Source: Bacillota bacterium (lineage in GTDB: Bacteria; Bacillota; UBA4882; UBA10575). Taken from it: a stretch of 36,563 nt of DNA. Under the pieces are notes generated by a model, which searched no databases, was not told the DNA's origin, and saw only the letters and a list, made by a program, of their open reading frames with translations. The translations under genes were made by a program, and so were the position numbers. Location of the stretch: positions 1 to 36,563 of the forward strand of contig JAKOVI010000152.1 in assembly GCA_029782135.1 (NCBI GenBank), read 5' to 3'. Shown in pieces: positions 15,310 to 23,043 of the stretch (position 1 is the first letter of the stretch; the number at the start of each line of letters is the position of its first letter).

Positions 15310-16545
15310 TTGGTGGGGGCAGATCAAGCGGAAAAGGCGATCATTGTTGGTGCGGAAGAGGACGGTGAACTTGAAGAATTAGCGGGTTTGGTCCATTCCG
15401 CCGGCGGCCGGGTCGTCGGCATGGTCTACTGGCGGAAGGCAAAGCCGGATGCGGCGTATTTTTTAGGAGAGGGCAAACTCTGGGAATTAAAGGACCAACT
15501 CCGGATCAACGAGGCTGATCTGGTTGTTTTTGATGATGAACTGACCCCGGTGCAAATGCGCAATCTGCAAGAGGAACTACAGGTAAAAGTGGTTGACCGC
15601 ACCGGGTTGATCTTGGATATCTTTGCCCAGCGCGCCCGGACAAAAGAAGCGAAACTCCAGGTCGAGAGGGCACAGCTTGAGTACCTCTTGCCCCGGTTGA
15701 GCGGCCACGGGGAAGAGCTATCCCGGCTGGCCGGCGGAATCGGGACGCGTGGCCCGGGCGAGAGTAAACTGGAGTCGGACCGGCGGCGGATTCGCCGGCA
15801 GATCGGGTTGTTGAACCGGCAACTCAAGCAGGTTAAGGCCAACCGCCAGCTCCAGAGGGAAGCCCGTAAGCGTTTGGACTGGCCGGTCATCGCTTTGGTC
15901 GGGTATACCAATGCCGGAAAGTCAACCCTTTTTTCTCTACTCACCGGCGCCGAGGTTATGGTCGCCGACCGCTTATTTTCCACCCTTGACCCGCTTTTCC
16001 GCCGGATTGACTTTCCAAACCAACAGGCAGCCATCCTGATTGATACGGTTGGTTTTATCCGCAAACTTCCGCACCAGTTGGTTGATTCCTTCCGGGCGAC
16101 CCTGGAGGAGATGCACGAGGCGGATCTCCTCTTGCACGTTGTTAATTTAGCCAGTCCATACCTTGAGGAAGAGTACATGGCGGTCACCGGTCTGCTCCGG
16201 GAATTGGGGTTGGAGGAGAAACCGGTGTTCACGGTGCTGAACAAAATGGATCTGGTGAGCAATGAATTTACGGTCTTGCGCGCGCTGAGGAATTATCCGA
16301 ATGCGCTGGCGGTCTCGGCGAAGACCGGCGCCGGGATCGAAGAACTAAAAGGAAAATTGATGGAGTTTTTGTCCTCCCGCGTCTGCCGGGGAAAATTTTA
16401 TATTCCCTTTAGCGAAAGCCGCTATCTCTCCCTTTTTCACGAAAAGGGGAAAGTTTACAAAAAAGAGTTTCAGGAAGCCGGGGTCTACCTGGATGCGGAG
16501 TTGCCACGGATCTGGTTCGAGCGGCTGAGCAGGTTTAAAGCCTAG
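15310..16545 (+). CDS. hflX: Ribosome-associated GTPase HflX
   Basis: A 411-aa GTPase with the HflX N-terminal domain (AYFLGEGKLWEL, FDDELTPVQMRNLQEEL, VVDRTGLILDIFAQRA), the helical linker (QLEYLLPRLSG, GPGESKLESDRRRI) and a G domain: G1 GYTNAGKST, G3 DTVGFIRKLP, G4 NKMD and G5 SAK. HflX splits or rescues stalled ribosomes under stress such as heat. The start is TTG at 15310 after GGAGGG. It follows coaX by 36 bases and is probably co-transcribed; the next gene, spoIID, has its own promoter. Confidence 0.94.
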   Translation: MVGADQAEKAIIVGAEEDGELEELAGLVHSAGGRVVGMVYWRKAKPDAAYFLGEGKLWELKDQLRINEADLVVFDDELTPVQMRNLQEELQVKVVDRTGLILDIFAQRARTKEAKLQVERAQLEYLLPRLSGHGEELSRLAGGIGTRGPGESKLESDRRRIRRQIGLLNRQLKQVKANRQLQREARKRLDWPVIALVGYTNAGKSTLFSLLTGAEVMVADRLFSTLDPLFRRIDFPNQQAAILIDTVGFIRKLPHQLVDSFRATLEEMHEADLLLHVVNLASPYLEEEYMAVTGLLRELGLEEKPVFTVLNKMDLVSNEFTVLRALRNYPNALAVSAKTGAGIEELKGKLMEFLSSRVCRGKFYIPFSESRYLSLFHEKGKVYKKEFQEAGVYLDAELPRIWFERLSRFKA

Positions 16546-16560
16546 ACCAAGACAGAGAAA

Positions 16561-16589
16561 GAATATTCCTCATCCTCCGGGCATAGAGT
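16561..16589 (+). promoter_or_regulatory. Sigma-E-like sporulation promoter before spoIID
   Basis: GAATATT (16561-16567) fits the sigma-E -35 consensus KMATATT fully. After 14 bases CATAGAGT (16582-16589) matches the -10 CATACAHT at six of eight positions. In B. subtilis spoIID is transcribed by sigma-E in the mother cell. It lies about 40 bases before the spoIID ATG. Confidence 0.65.
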
Positions 16590-16630
16590 AGATTGTAATT
16601 CCTTAAATCAATGCAACGGAGGATTTTTTA

Positions 16631-17578
16631 ATGAAACAGGCCTTATGCGGTCTTTTTCTTTCTTTATTTTTTCTCCTTTTTCTGCTTCCTTTGACCTTGA
16701 GTAAATGCGGACCGGCGCCGCAAGGCATTACCGTCCGCCTTTATCTTAAAGAAGCCAAGAAAGTGATCACCCTTGACCTTGAGGAATATATCATGGGGGT
16801 TGTGGCGGCGGAGATGCCGGCCAATTTTCATCCCGAGGCATTGAAGGCGCAGGCTGTCGCCGCCCGGACGGTAACGGTACGCCGCTTAAAACGCTTTGGC
16901 GGACCGGGTTACCCGGCGGTACCGGGAGCGGATCTCAGCGACGATGTTAATGACTCGCAAGCCTGGTTAAGCAAGCAGCAGCTAATCGTGAAATGGGGAT
17001 TCATAAATTTCCTTGGCAACTGGCGCAAGATCGCCGAAGCGGTGGAAGTAACGCGCGGCCAGATCCTTACTTACCAAGGGCAACCGATTGATGCGGTTTA
17101 TCATTCGACCAGCGGCCCGCGGACGGAGGCTTCCGAAGCAGTCTGGGGTGTTGCCCTTCCCTATCTGCGCAGTGTCGAATGCCGGTTTGATCAACATTCG
17201 CCCAAATATAGCCAGGAACAAGCCTTCACTTTAAGCGAGGTCCAGTCCCGACTGCAACTGGGGAAGGTTAGCCCCGCTTCGGCCGGGCGCCCCTTTGTCC
17301 AGATCCTGACCCAGACCGGAAGCGGACGGGTGGAGAGTATCCGCCTGGGCGATCAGGTCTTTTCCGGAACGGAACTCCGCCGGCGGCTGGGCTTAAACTC
17401 CACGTATTTTCAATGCCGGCACGATGGTGAGCGGCTTATATTCAAAACCACCGGTTACGGTCATGGGGTCGGGCTTTGTCAATATGGGGCCGACGGCCTC
17501 GCCAAACAGGGCCGGGACTACCGGCAGATTTTAACTTACTATTACCAAGGGGTACAGCTGAGCAAATTGGCGCCTTGA
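16631..17578 (+). CDS. spoIID: Stage II sporulation protein D, lytic transglycosylase
   Basis: A 315-aa SpoIID/LytB-family protein. SpoIID is a mother-cell lytic transglycosylase that, with SpoIIM and SpoIIP, thins the septal peptidoglycan so that the forespore can be engulfed. After an N-terminal membrane or signal segment (about 3-24) comes LEEYIMGVVAAEMPANFHPE with the catalytic glutamate E61. ALKAQAVAARTV, HSTSGPRTE and GYGHGVGLCQYGADGLA, conserved SpoIID blocks, follow. Length is close to B. subtilis SpoIID. CGGAGG precedes ATG 16631. A sigma-E-like promoter and its own terminator make it a single-gene unit, followed by spoIIQ. Confidence 0.94.
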   Translation: MKQALCGLFLSLFFLLFLLPLTLSKCGPAPQGITVRLYLKEAKKVITLDLEEYIMGVVAAEMPANFHPEALKAQAVAARTVTVRRLKRFGGPGYPAVPGADLSDDVNDSQAWLSKQQLIVKWGFINFLGNWRKIAEAVEVTRGQILTYQGQPIDAVYHSTSGPRTEASEAVWGVALPYLRSVECRFDQHSPKYSQEQAFTLSEVQSRLQLGKVSPASAGRPFVQILTQTGSGRVESIRLGDQVFSGTELRRRLGLNSTYFQCRHDGERLIFKTTGYGHGVGLCQYGADGLAKQGRDYRQILTYYYQGVQLSKLAP

Positions 17579-17632
17579 CAGACCTTTCGCGGGCTGACCC
17601 CCGTTCCATAACGGCACAAACATTGAAAACTG

Positions 17633-17655
17633 CGACTCGAAAGAGTCGTTTTTTT
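17633..17655 (+). terminator. Terminator of spoIID
   Basis: CGACTC and GAGTCG flank a GAAA tetraloop and are followed by seven T. It separates spoIID from spoIIQ. Confidence 0.9.
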
Positions 17656-17828
17656 ATGGCACGGTGAGAGCATTTCCCGCCCCATATTCAGCAAGTATAC
17701 CTCTGGAAATGGAACAAAATTAAGAGGGCTGCCCCTTGCCTCAGGATAAAAAAGGAACAACTGGGAAAACTATCTACAAATCTACAGACCAATGGTCATT
17801 GCTTTGTAACCTGAAGAGGGGTGTGAAA

Positions 17829-18578
17829 ATGAATTTATTCACCATAGGTAAAATGAAGCTCGAAAAGATCTGGGAACAAGGCGGCGCCGGGGTCAAAAAG
17901 TTCTGTGGGCAAGTGATCCACGGCGGCCTTCAGTTTTACCGCAAAAGACGGTTATTGGTGCAGGTCGTCAGCTTTCTCTGCTTGGTCGCGGTTGGTTGGG
18001 TGATTGCCTTCCAACCATGGTTCCAAAAGCAATCTGTCCCTTTGACCGTACCAGAAGCGGAGATTGAGCCGGTCACCCTTTTGACGGAGAAGGTCCTGAC
18101 GCTCCAAAAGGAACTGGCGGAGCTTCGTAAGCAGATCCCGCCGGCGGCGGTACCCGCCAGAAAAGAAGAGGTAAAGGAGTTTTTGTCTTTAAAGTTAACC
18201 CCGCCGGTGCGCGGTGAGGTTGTCCGGCGGAGCGCTTGGGAAAAACGCTATACGGAATGGCGGTATCACCCGGGGGTCGATCTGACTGCGCCGGCCGGTA
18301 CCGCAGTCTTAGCCTGTGCCCCCGGGGTAGTGCAGGATATTAAGGCCGACCCTGTTTTGGGAAGAGTGATCCTCATCGACCATGGACAGGAATGGCAGTC
18401 GCTTTATGGCCATCTCTCCACCGTCCACGTAGTATCGGGGCAGAAGGTTGAAGCAGGGGCGGTTTTGGGACAAGTCTCCGTCTCCACCTGTGGGCCGGAA
18501 CCCGGGATTCACTTCGAACTCCGCCACCAGAACCGTTTGGTTGATCCCCTGGCGATGCTGGGAATCAAAGATGAGTGA
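17829..18578 (+). CDS. spoIIQ: SpoIIQ-like membrane-anchored M23 (LytM) protein
   Basis: A 249-aa protein with one membrane helix (about 41-61), a short coiled-coil-like stretch (about 84-102) and a LytM domain (about 130-240). SpoIIQ is the forespore partner of SpoIIIAH and holds the engulfing membranes together. Position between spoIID and spoIIID supports the name. The metal-site residues H147 and D151 (HPGVD) and H195 (YGHLS) are present, as is H228, but the first histidine of the usual HxH motif is G226. Catalysis is therefore doubtful. ATG 17829 was chosen over a TTG at 17736 because GAGGGGTG precedes it and the membrane anchor is then well placed. In B. subtilis the gene is sigma-F dependent; I could not find a convincing sigma-F promoter. 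Confidence 0.8.
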   Translation: MNLFTIGKMKLEKIWEQGGAGVKKFCGQVIHGGLQFYRKRRLLVQVVSFLCLVAVGWVIAFQPWFQKQSVPLTVPEAEIEPVTLLTEKVLTLQKELAELRKQIPPAAVPARKEEVKEFLSLKLTPPVRGEVVRRSAWEKRYTEWRYHPGVDLTAPAGTAVLACAPGVVQDIKADPVLGRVILIDHGQEWQSLYGHLSTVHVVSGQKVEAGAVLGQVSVSTCGPEPGIHFELRHQNRLVDPLAMLGIKDE

Positions 18579-18673
18579 AGTCCTTTAGACTTGCCACCAC
18601 TATACTTGATTACGCACGAACTGTTTCTCTTATAGCTGGTGCGAATAATGCTAGACTGGCGTTTTTTAGCCGG

Positions 18674-18708
18674 GGCCGAATGGTGTTTCCGGAGAACACC
18701 ATTCGGCC
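18674..18708. repeat. Perfect 14-bp inverted repeat in the spoIIQ-spoIIID gap
   Basis: GGCCGAATGGTGTT and AACACCATTCGGCC flank the seven-base loop TCCGGAG. No T run follows, so it is not an ordinary terminator. It lies in a 390-base gap (18579-18968) in which I find no credible gene; the end of the gap holds the spoIIID promoter. Possibly a structured RNA, or a remnant of an element. Confidence 0.6.
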
Positions 18709-18908
18709 TCCGCGGTAAGTGTAACGGGATGACTAACGGCTTGTGCTTGCCCCGGTCGGCTGATGAAAAGGACTGCTTGGGAACCAATGAGCAACGCAGC
18801 TATCCACGGCTAAGCGCACGGCCGTCTACAATCTGGCGAATAAATAAGCTGCTCCTTACCGATCCTTGCTCCGGCTGCCACGGGTGACGATTTGGAAAAA
18901 GGGTCAGG

Positions 18909-18937
18909 TTATATTGTCACGCTCCCACCCATATAAT
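18909..18937 (+). promoter_or_regulatory. Sigma-E-like promoter of spoIIID
   Basis: TTATATT (18909-18915) matches the sigma-E -35 KMATATT at six of seven. After 14 bases CATATAAT (18930-18937) matches CATACAHT at seven of eight. The spoIIID GTG is 31 bases downstream. B. subtilis spoIIID is sigma-E dependent. The box also resembles a sigma-A -10, but no TTGACA is placed for it. Confidence 0.7.
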
Positions 18938-18968
18938 TTAGTGATTAAAGCAGGGAGAGGGTGGGGGA

Positions 18969-19259
18969 GTGAAAGACCATATTCAGAAAAGAGTGCTTGA
19001 CCTTAGTAGGTTTATTATTAGAGAGAAAGCCACTGTGCGGCAAGCCGCCGGTTATTTCGGAGTAAGCAAGAGCACTGTCCATAAAGATGTCACAGAGAGG
19101 CTGCCGGGGATCAATAAGGTGCTGGCCAAAGAAGTAAAAAGGGTATTAGAAACAAACAAAGCCGAGCGTCATATCAGAGGCGGGGAAGCAACACGCCGGA
19201 AATACCAGACAAAGCTAGAAAAAAGGGAGAAAAAAGGAGGATATTCCAAAATAGTATAG
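18969..19259 (+). CDS. spoIIID: Sporulation transcription factor SpoIIID
   Basis: A 96-aa mother-cell DNA-binding protein that activates or represses many sigma-E genes and helps to switch on sigma-K. The helix-turn-helix TVRQAAGYFGVSKSTVHKDV (about residues 22-41), the following TERLPGINKVLAKEV and the basic RHIRGGEATRRKYQ match the family almost block for block. Length agrees with the B. subtilis protein (93 aa). GTG start at 18969; the upstream GGGAGAGGGTGGGGG supplies the ribosome site. The next gene, mbl, follows by 44 bases, as in Bacillus. Confidence 0.96.
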   Translation: MKDHIQKRVLDLSRFIIREKATVRQAAGYFGVSKSTVHKDVTERLPGINKVLAKEVKRVLETNKAERHIRGGEATRRKYQTKLEKREKKGGYSKIV

Positions 19260-19303
19260 AAATTAATGGTAGTTCTTAATTTACTCCGTGAGGGGGAACA
19301 GGC

Positions 19304-20320
19304 ATGCTGAATCTTTCCTGCGATATTGGAATTGACCTGGGAACGGCTAACATACTGGTTTATGTACGGGGTAAAGGAATCATGGTCCGTGAACCTTCAG
19401 TGGTAGCGCTGGATAAAGAGACGGGAAAGATCCTTGCGGTGGGGGAGGAAGCCCGGCAGATGATCGGGCGGACTCCGGGGAATATCATTGCCGTCCGGCC
19501 GTTGAAGGACGGCGTAATTGCCGATTATGACGTCACAGAAACGATGCTCAAATACTTTATTGAGAAAGTCAGCCCGAAACCGCGACTGTTCCGCCCACAG
19601 GTTGTTGTCTGTATCCCTTCCGGGGTCACCAGTGTGGAAAAAAGGGCCGTTTTGGAAGCGGCCATGCAAGCCGGGGCAAAGAACACCTATCTGATTGAAG
19701 AACCGATGGCGGCCGCGGTCGGCGCCGGGATTGACATCTATGAAGCCAGCGGGAACATGGTGGTTGATGTCGGCGGGGGGACCACCGACATTGCCGTGAT
19801 TTCGTTGGGTGGAATCGTGATCAGTCAGTCCTTACGGATCGGCGGCGACAAGTTTGATGAGGCCATTATCAGGTATATCAAAAAGATGTACAATCTCCAG
19901 ATTGGCGAACGGACAGCCGAGGAGGTTAAGATCCAAATTGGTTCGGCCTATCCGGTCGAGGAAGGGCGGACGATGGAGATCCGGGGAAGAGATTTGGTTT
20001 CCGGCCTCCCCCGGACGATTACATTTACCTCGGCTGAATCTTTCCAGGCGATGGCCGAGCCGATTAACAGCGTAATCGACGGGATCAAAGCAGTCCTTGA
20101 GAAGACACCGCCGGAACTGGCGGCCGACATTCATGACAAGGGGATCACCTTAAGCGGAGGCGGGGCTTTGCTGGATGGCTTCACAAAACTATTAAGTGAA
20201 GAGTTACGGGTGCCGATACATCTAGCAGAAGACCCACTCTCCTGTGTTGTCTTAGGCACCGGCAAGATCCTCGAGAATATCGATAAAAGCAACTTGATTG
20301 TCGGGAAGCGTTCCGTCTAA
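19304..20320 (+). CDS. mbl: MreB-family actin, Mbl type
   Basis: A 338-aa bacterial actin that forms membrane-associated filaments and guides lateral cell-wall synthesis. Phosphate-1 motif DIGIDLGTANILVYV is at the N-terminus. VGEEARQMIGRTPGNIIAVR and PLKDGVIADYDVTE are MreB-family hallmarks, phosphate-2 is VVDVGGGTTDIAVIS, and the adenosine motif is LSGGGALLDG. The place right after spoIIID and before the rod genes is that of mbl in B. subtilis, so I use that name; by sequence alone it could be any MreB paralogue. ATG 19304 follows GAGGGGG. Confidence 0.92.
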   Translation: MLNLSCDIGIDLGTANILVYVRGKGIMVREPSVVALDKETGKILAVGEEARQMIGRTPGNIIAVRPLKDGVIADYDVTETMLKYFIEKVSPKPRLFRPQVVVCIPSGVTSVEKRAVLEAAMQAGAKNTYLIEEPMAAAVGAGIDIYEASGNMVVDVGGGTTDIAVISLGGIVISQSLRIGGDKFDEAIIRYIKKMYNLQIGERTAEEVKIQIGSAYPVEEGRTMEIRGRDLVSGLPRTITFTSAESFQAMAEPINSVIDGIKAVLEKTPPELAADIHDKGITLSGGGALLDGFTKLLSEELRVPIHLAEDPLSCVVLGTGKILENIDKSNLIVGKRSV

Positions 20321-20348
20321 TCGAAGGTTACATACTTTTTTCAAGCAG

Positions 20349-20383
20349 GGCAGGGGGTTTCTTCGCTGCCTTTTTATTTTTTT
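20349..20383 (+). terminator. Terminator between mbl and flgF
   Basis: GGCAG pairs with CTGCC over a 12-base loop, followed by TTTTTATTTTTTT. It should separate the spoIIID-mbl unit from the flagellar unit, although readthrough is possible. Confidence 0.7.
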
Positions 20384-20402
20384 CGAAAGGAGGTGTCTGT
20401 CT

Positions 20403-21140
20403 TTGCTCCGCGGACTATATACTGCCGCCTCAGGGATGAATCTGCAGCTGAGCCGGCAGGATGCGATCGCGAATAATTTAGCCAATATCAATACGGTCGG
20501 TTACAAAAAAGATGAGATGGTGGGGGCTGCTTTCCAGGAAGTGCTTTTCCTGGCCTTAAAGCAAAGGGACGTAACCCCGATTGGCACGCTTTCCCTTGGG
20601 GTGGAGTTGGAAGAGAACTATACGCAACTGACCCCCGGGAATCTACTCACGACGGAGAATCCGCTTGATCTGGCGATTACCGGCGACGGTTATTTTCTGA
20701 TTGACACACCAACCGGGCAGTACTTAACCAGAAACGGGCATTTTAGCAGAGATGCCGAAGGTTACCTGGTAACGACGGAAGGCGATTATGTCTTGGGCGA
20801 GAACGGACCGCTGCAGATGGCCGGAGAAAAGATCATTATCGGGGAAGACGGTAGCATTTATCTTGACGGGGAGTTCAGCGGGCGTTTGTTGATTGTCAGT
20901 CCCGTCGAGGAAGCGACACTGGTCAAACAGGGCAATACGCGCTTTTTGGCGCCGGGAGGGTGGACAAGGCTGGCAAGCCCCATTGTTAACCAGGGTGTTT
21001 TGGAAAACTCGAACGTCAACCCGGTGGAAGAGATGACAAAGATGATCGCGGTGACGCGCGCCTATGAGAGTAACCAGAAAGTGATTGCCGTGATGGATGA
21101 GGTTATGAATAAGATCGCCAATGAACTTGGCAGGGTTTAA
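20403..21140 (+). CDS. flgF: Flagellar rod protein FlgF-like (FlhO)
   Basis: A 245-aa flagellar rod/hook family protein starting at TTG 20403 (LRGLYTAASGMNLQLSRQDA), with a strong AAAGGAGGTG just upstream. The N-terminal rod signature IANNLANINTVGYKKDE, the middle block PLDLAITGDGYFLIDTP and the C-terminal ENSNVNPVEEMTKMIAVTRAYESNQKVI are those of the FlgE/F/G family. The shorter length and partnership with a clear FlgG point to the proximal rod protein FlgF; the B. subtilis gene in this position is flhO. It is exported by the flagellar type III system. It heads the flgF-G-A-H-I-J series. Confidence 0.88.
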   Translation: MLRGLYTAASGMNLQLSRQDAIANNLANINTVGYKKDEMVGAAFQEVLFLALKQRDVTPIGTLSLGVELEENYTQLTPGNLLTTENPLDLAITGDGYFLIDTPTGQYLTRNGHFSRDAEGYLVTTEGDYVLGENGPLQMAGEKIIIGEDGSIYLDGEFSGRLLIVSPVEEATLVKQGNTRFLAPGGWTRLASPIVNQGVLENSNVNPVEEMTKMIAVTRAYESNQKVIAVMDEVMNKIANELGRV

Positions 21141-21239
21141 GAGACCCAACGGGACCGGACCGCATGTCGGAGGTCCCCTGTACAACCGTTGACTGACTGA
21201 GACGGTTTAACCGAATAATTAGTACAGGGAGGAAGCGAA

Positions 21240-22028
21240 ATGATCAGAGCTTTGTGGACGGCCAGTTCGGGAATGACGACGCAACAAACCAATATCGATA
21301 TTATCGCCAACAACCTGGCCAACGTGAATACGACCGGTTTTAAAAAAGCGCGGGCGCAGTTTCAGGATCTCTTGTACCAGACCATCCGGGAGGCCGGGAG
21401 CCTTACTGCGCAGGGGAATATGAACCCGACGGGCCTGCAGATCGGCCATGGCGCCCGGCTCGTTGCGACCAGCAAGTCTTATGCCCCGGGTGATATTGTG
21501 CAGACCGATAACGCGCTTGATCTTGTGATTGAAGGGGACGGCTTTTTCCAGTTGCTCTTGCCGGACGGTTCGATCGGTTATACCCGGGATGGCAGTTTTA
21601 AGTTGGACGGCGAGGGCCGGATCGTCAATAACGAAGGATATCAGTTGCAACCGGAGATCTGGGTTCCGGCCGACGCTACGGACGTGATTGTCAGCTCGGA
21701 CGGGACTGTCAGTGTCCTGTATGCCGGGGAAGATACACCGGAGGAGATTGGCCGGATCGAACTGGTCCGTTTTCTGAACCCGGCGGGGTTAATGAATATC
21801 GGGCGCAATATTGTCAAATACACCAGTGCTTCCGGAGAACCCCAGTACGGCACACCGGGCCTTGACGGTTTTGGTGCGATCACGCAAGGTTTTTTGGAAA
21901 TGTCCAATGTGAAAGTGGTTGAAGAGATGGTCAATATGATCGTCGCCCAACGCGCGTACGAGGTTAATTCGAAAGCCATCCAGGCGGCGGACGAAATGTT
22001 ACAGACCGCAAATAACCTGCGGCGGTAG
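21240..22028 (+). CDS. flgG: Flagellar distal rod protein FlgG
   Basis: A 262-aa distal rod protein. The opening MIRALWTASSGMTTQQTNID, IIANNLANVNTTGFKKARA and FQDLLYQTIREAGS are close to the classical FlgG N-terminus. ALDLVIEGDGFFQLLLPDGS and the C-terminal LEMSNVKVVEEMVNMIVAQR complete it. Length equals that of proteobacterial FlgG (about 260 aa), the form that spans to the outer membrane, which fits the P-ring and L-ring genes downstream. GGGAGG precedes the ATG. The 99-base gap from flgF contains a GGGACC/GGTCCC stem but no T run. Confidence 0.95.
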   Translation: MIRALWTASSGMTTQQTNIDIIANNLANVNTTGFKKARAQFQDLLYQTIREAGSLTAQGNMNPTGLQIGHGARLVATSKSYAPGDIVQTDNALDLVIEGDGFFQLLLPDGSIGYTRDGSFKLDGEGRIVNNEGYQLQPEIWVPADATDVIVSSDGTVSVLYAGEDTPEEIGRIELVRFLNPAGLMNIGRNIVKYTSASGEPQYGTPGLDGFGAITQGFLEMSNVKVVEEMVNMIVAQRAYEVNSKAIQAADEMLQTANNLRR

Positions 22029-22076
22029 TAAACTTTAGGAGCGGTGGAACTGAGTAAACTCCCTTGGGTGGTACGG

Positions 22077-23042
22077 ATGAAAAAGGTAAAGCTTTTGGTT
22101 TGTCTTCTCTGGTGCGGCTGGCTCGTGTTTGGCTTCTCTTCAGCCGGGCGTGCGGAGCAGGAAAAGATGGTCATAACGGTTCCGGCGGAGATCGAAGTGG
22201 CGGCGGAGAAAGTCTATTTGGGCCAGATTGCCCTCCTGGAAGGAGTTCCGCCGGGGGTCCGGGAACAGTTGGACCAGATCTACTTGGGACCGGCCCCGCG
22301 TTATGCGGAAACAACCTGGCTGTACCGGACCAATCTCCAATATGCGCTTGACCGTTCGGGGTTTAGTGGCAAATATGAACTCCAAATGCCGGCCAAAGTG
22401 AAAGTTACTCGCACCGGCCAGCCTTTGACGATGGAGATGTTGCAGGCGGCGATGGAGGCTTATATCACGGAAAAGGCCTCCCCGTACTGGACGGAGTGGC
22501 GGCTTGAACCCAACCGGCTGGCTGAACGGATTATTCCCCAAGGGAAACTTGAGATCCGGCCGGATGGTGAACTGCAAATCAAACCTGGACTGCTCACAGC
22601 CCGTTTACGGATTATCGTTGACGGGAAGGTCTTTACGACCATCCCGGTGACCGGCCGGCTGTTTATCCAGGCGCCGGTCTATATCAGTGCGAAACGCTTG
22701 GCGAGGCATGAGGTACTGACCGCCGACAGCCTGCGCCGTGCGATCCAGGAATTGAAGACCGGACAGGAAATCATCACCCCGCTCGCGCTTGAGCAGTTCC
22801 GGACGGTCCGGGAAATCCCGGCCGGGCGGGTGCTTTCCGTTACGGACCTGCAACCGGTTCCGCTTGTGGAGAAAGGGAGTAAAGTCCGTTTGCTCTTTGA
22901 ACAGCAATCGATCCGGTTGGAACTGTATGTCCAAGCGGAAGAGGACGGTTGGCTTGGCGATCAGATTATCGTGACGAATCCCGGAAGTAATCGCCAATTA
23001 AAGGCTACGGTGATCGGACCGGGCCTGGTGGAGGTGGAGTAA
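22077..23042 (+). CDS. flgA: Flagellar P-ring assembly chaperone FlgA
   Basis: A 321-aa secreted protein with signal peptide MKKVKLLVCLLWCGWLVFGF and a C-terminal SAF-like FlgA domain: VYISAKRLARHEVLTADSLR, REIPAGRVLSVTDLQPVPLV, KGSKVRLLFE and NPGSNRQLKATVIGPG. FlgA is the periplasmic chaperone for polymerising FlgI into the P ring. ATG 22077 was chosen because it starts directly with a typical signal peptide and has GGTGG five bases upstream; a GTG at 22044 (11 residues longer) has AGGAG too close. It overlaps nothing and flgH starts one base after its stop. In monoderm Bacillota FlgA of this type is absent. Confidence 0.88.
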   Translation: MKKVKLLVCLLWCGWLVFGFSSAGRAEQEKMVITVPAEIEVAAEKVYLGQIALLEGVPPGVREQLDQIYLGPAPRYAETTWLYRTNLQYALDRSGFSGKYELQMPAKVKVTRTGQPLTMEMLQAAMEAYITEKASPYWTEWRLEPNRLAERIIPQGKLEIRPDGELQIKPGLLTARLRIIVDGKVFTTIPVTGRLFIQAPVYISAKRLARHEVLTADSLRRAIQELKTGQEIITPLALEQFRTVREIPAGRVLSVTDLQPVPLVEKGSKVRLLFEQQSIRLELYVQAEEDGWLGDQIIVTNPGSNRQLKATVIGPGLVEVE

Positions 23043-23043
23043 A

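Noticed and set aside
15426-16262. 278-aa minus-strand open frame opposite hflX
   Set aside because: Its serine/arginine-rich composition is typical of an antisense reading of a GC-rich gene.
17656-17828. Sigma-F promoter for spoIIQ
   Set aside because: GTATA near 17695 and GGAACAAAAT are about 11 bases apart, too close for the sigma-F spacing; no better pair was seen.
18760-18766. CTGATGA, a possible hammerhead ribozyme core
   Set aside because: The required GAAA after a second stem and the other core pieces are absent.
18639-18887. 82-aa open frame in the spoIIQ-spoIIID gap
   Set aside because: It reads through the perfect hairpin, its composition is not protein-like, and it has no ribosome site.
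21141-21239. Stem GGGACC/GGTCCC between flgF and flgG as a terminator
   Set aside because: No T run follows, and the genes on both sides belong to one functional series.
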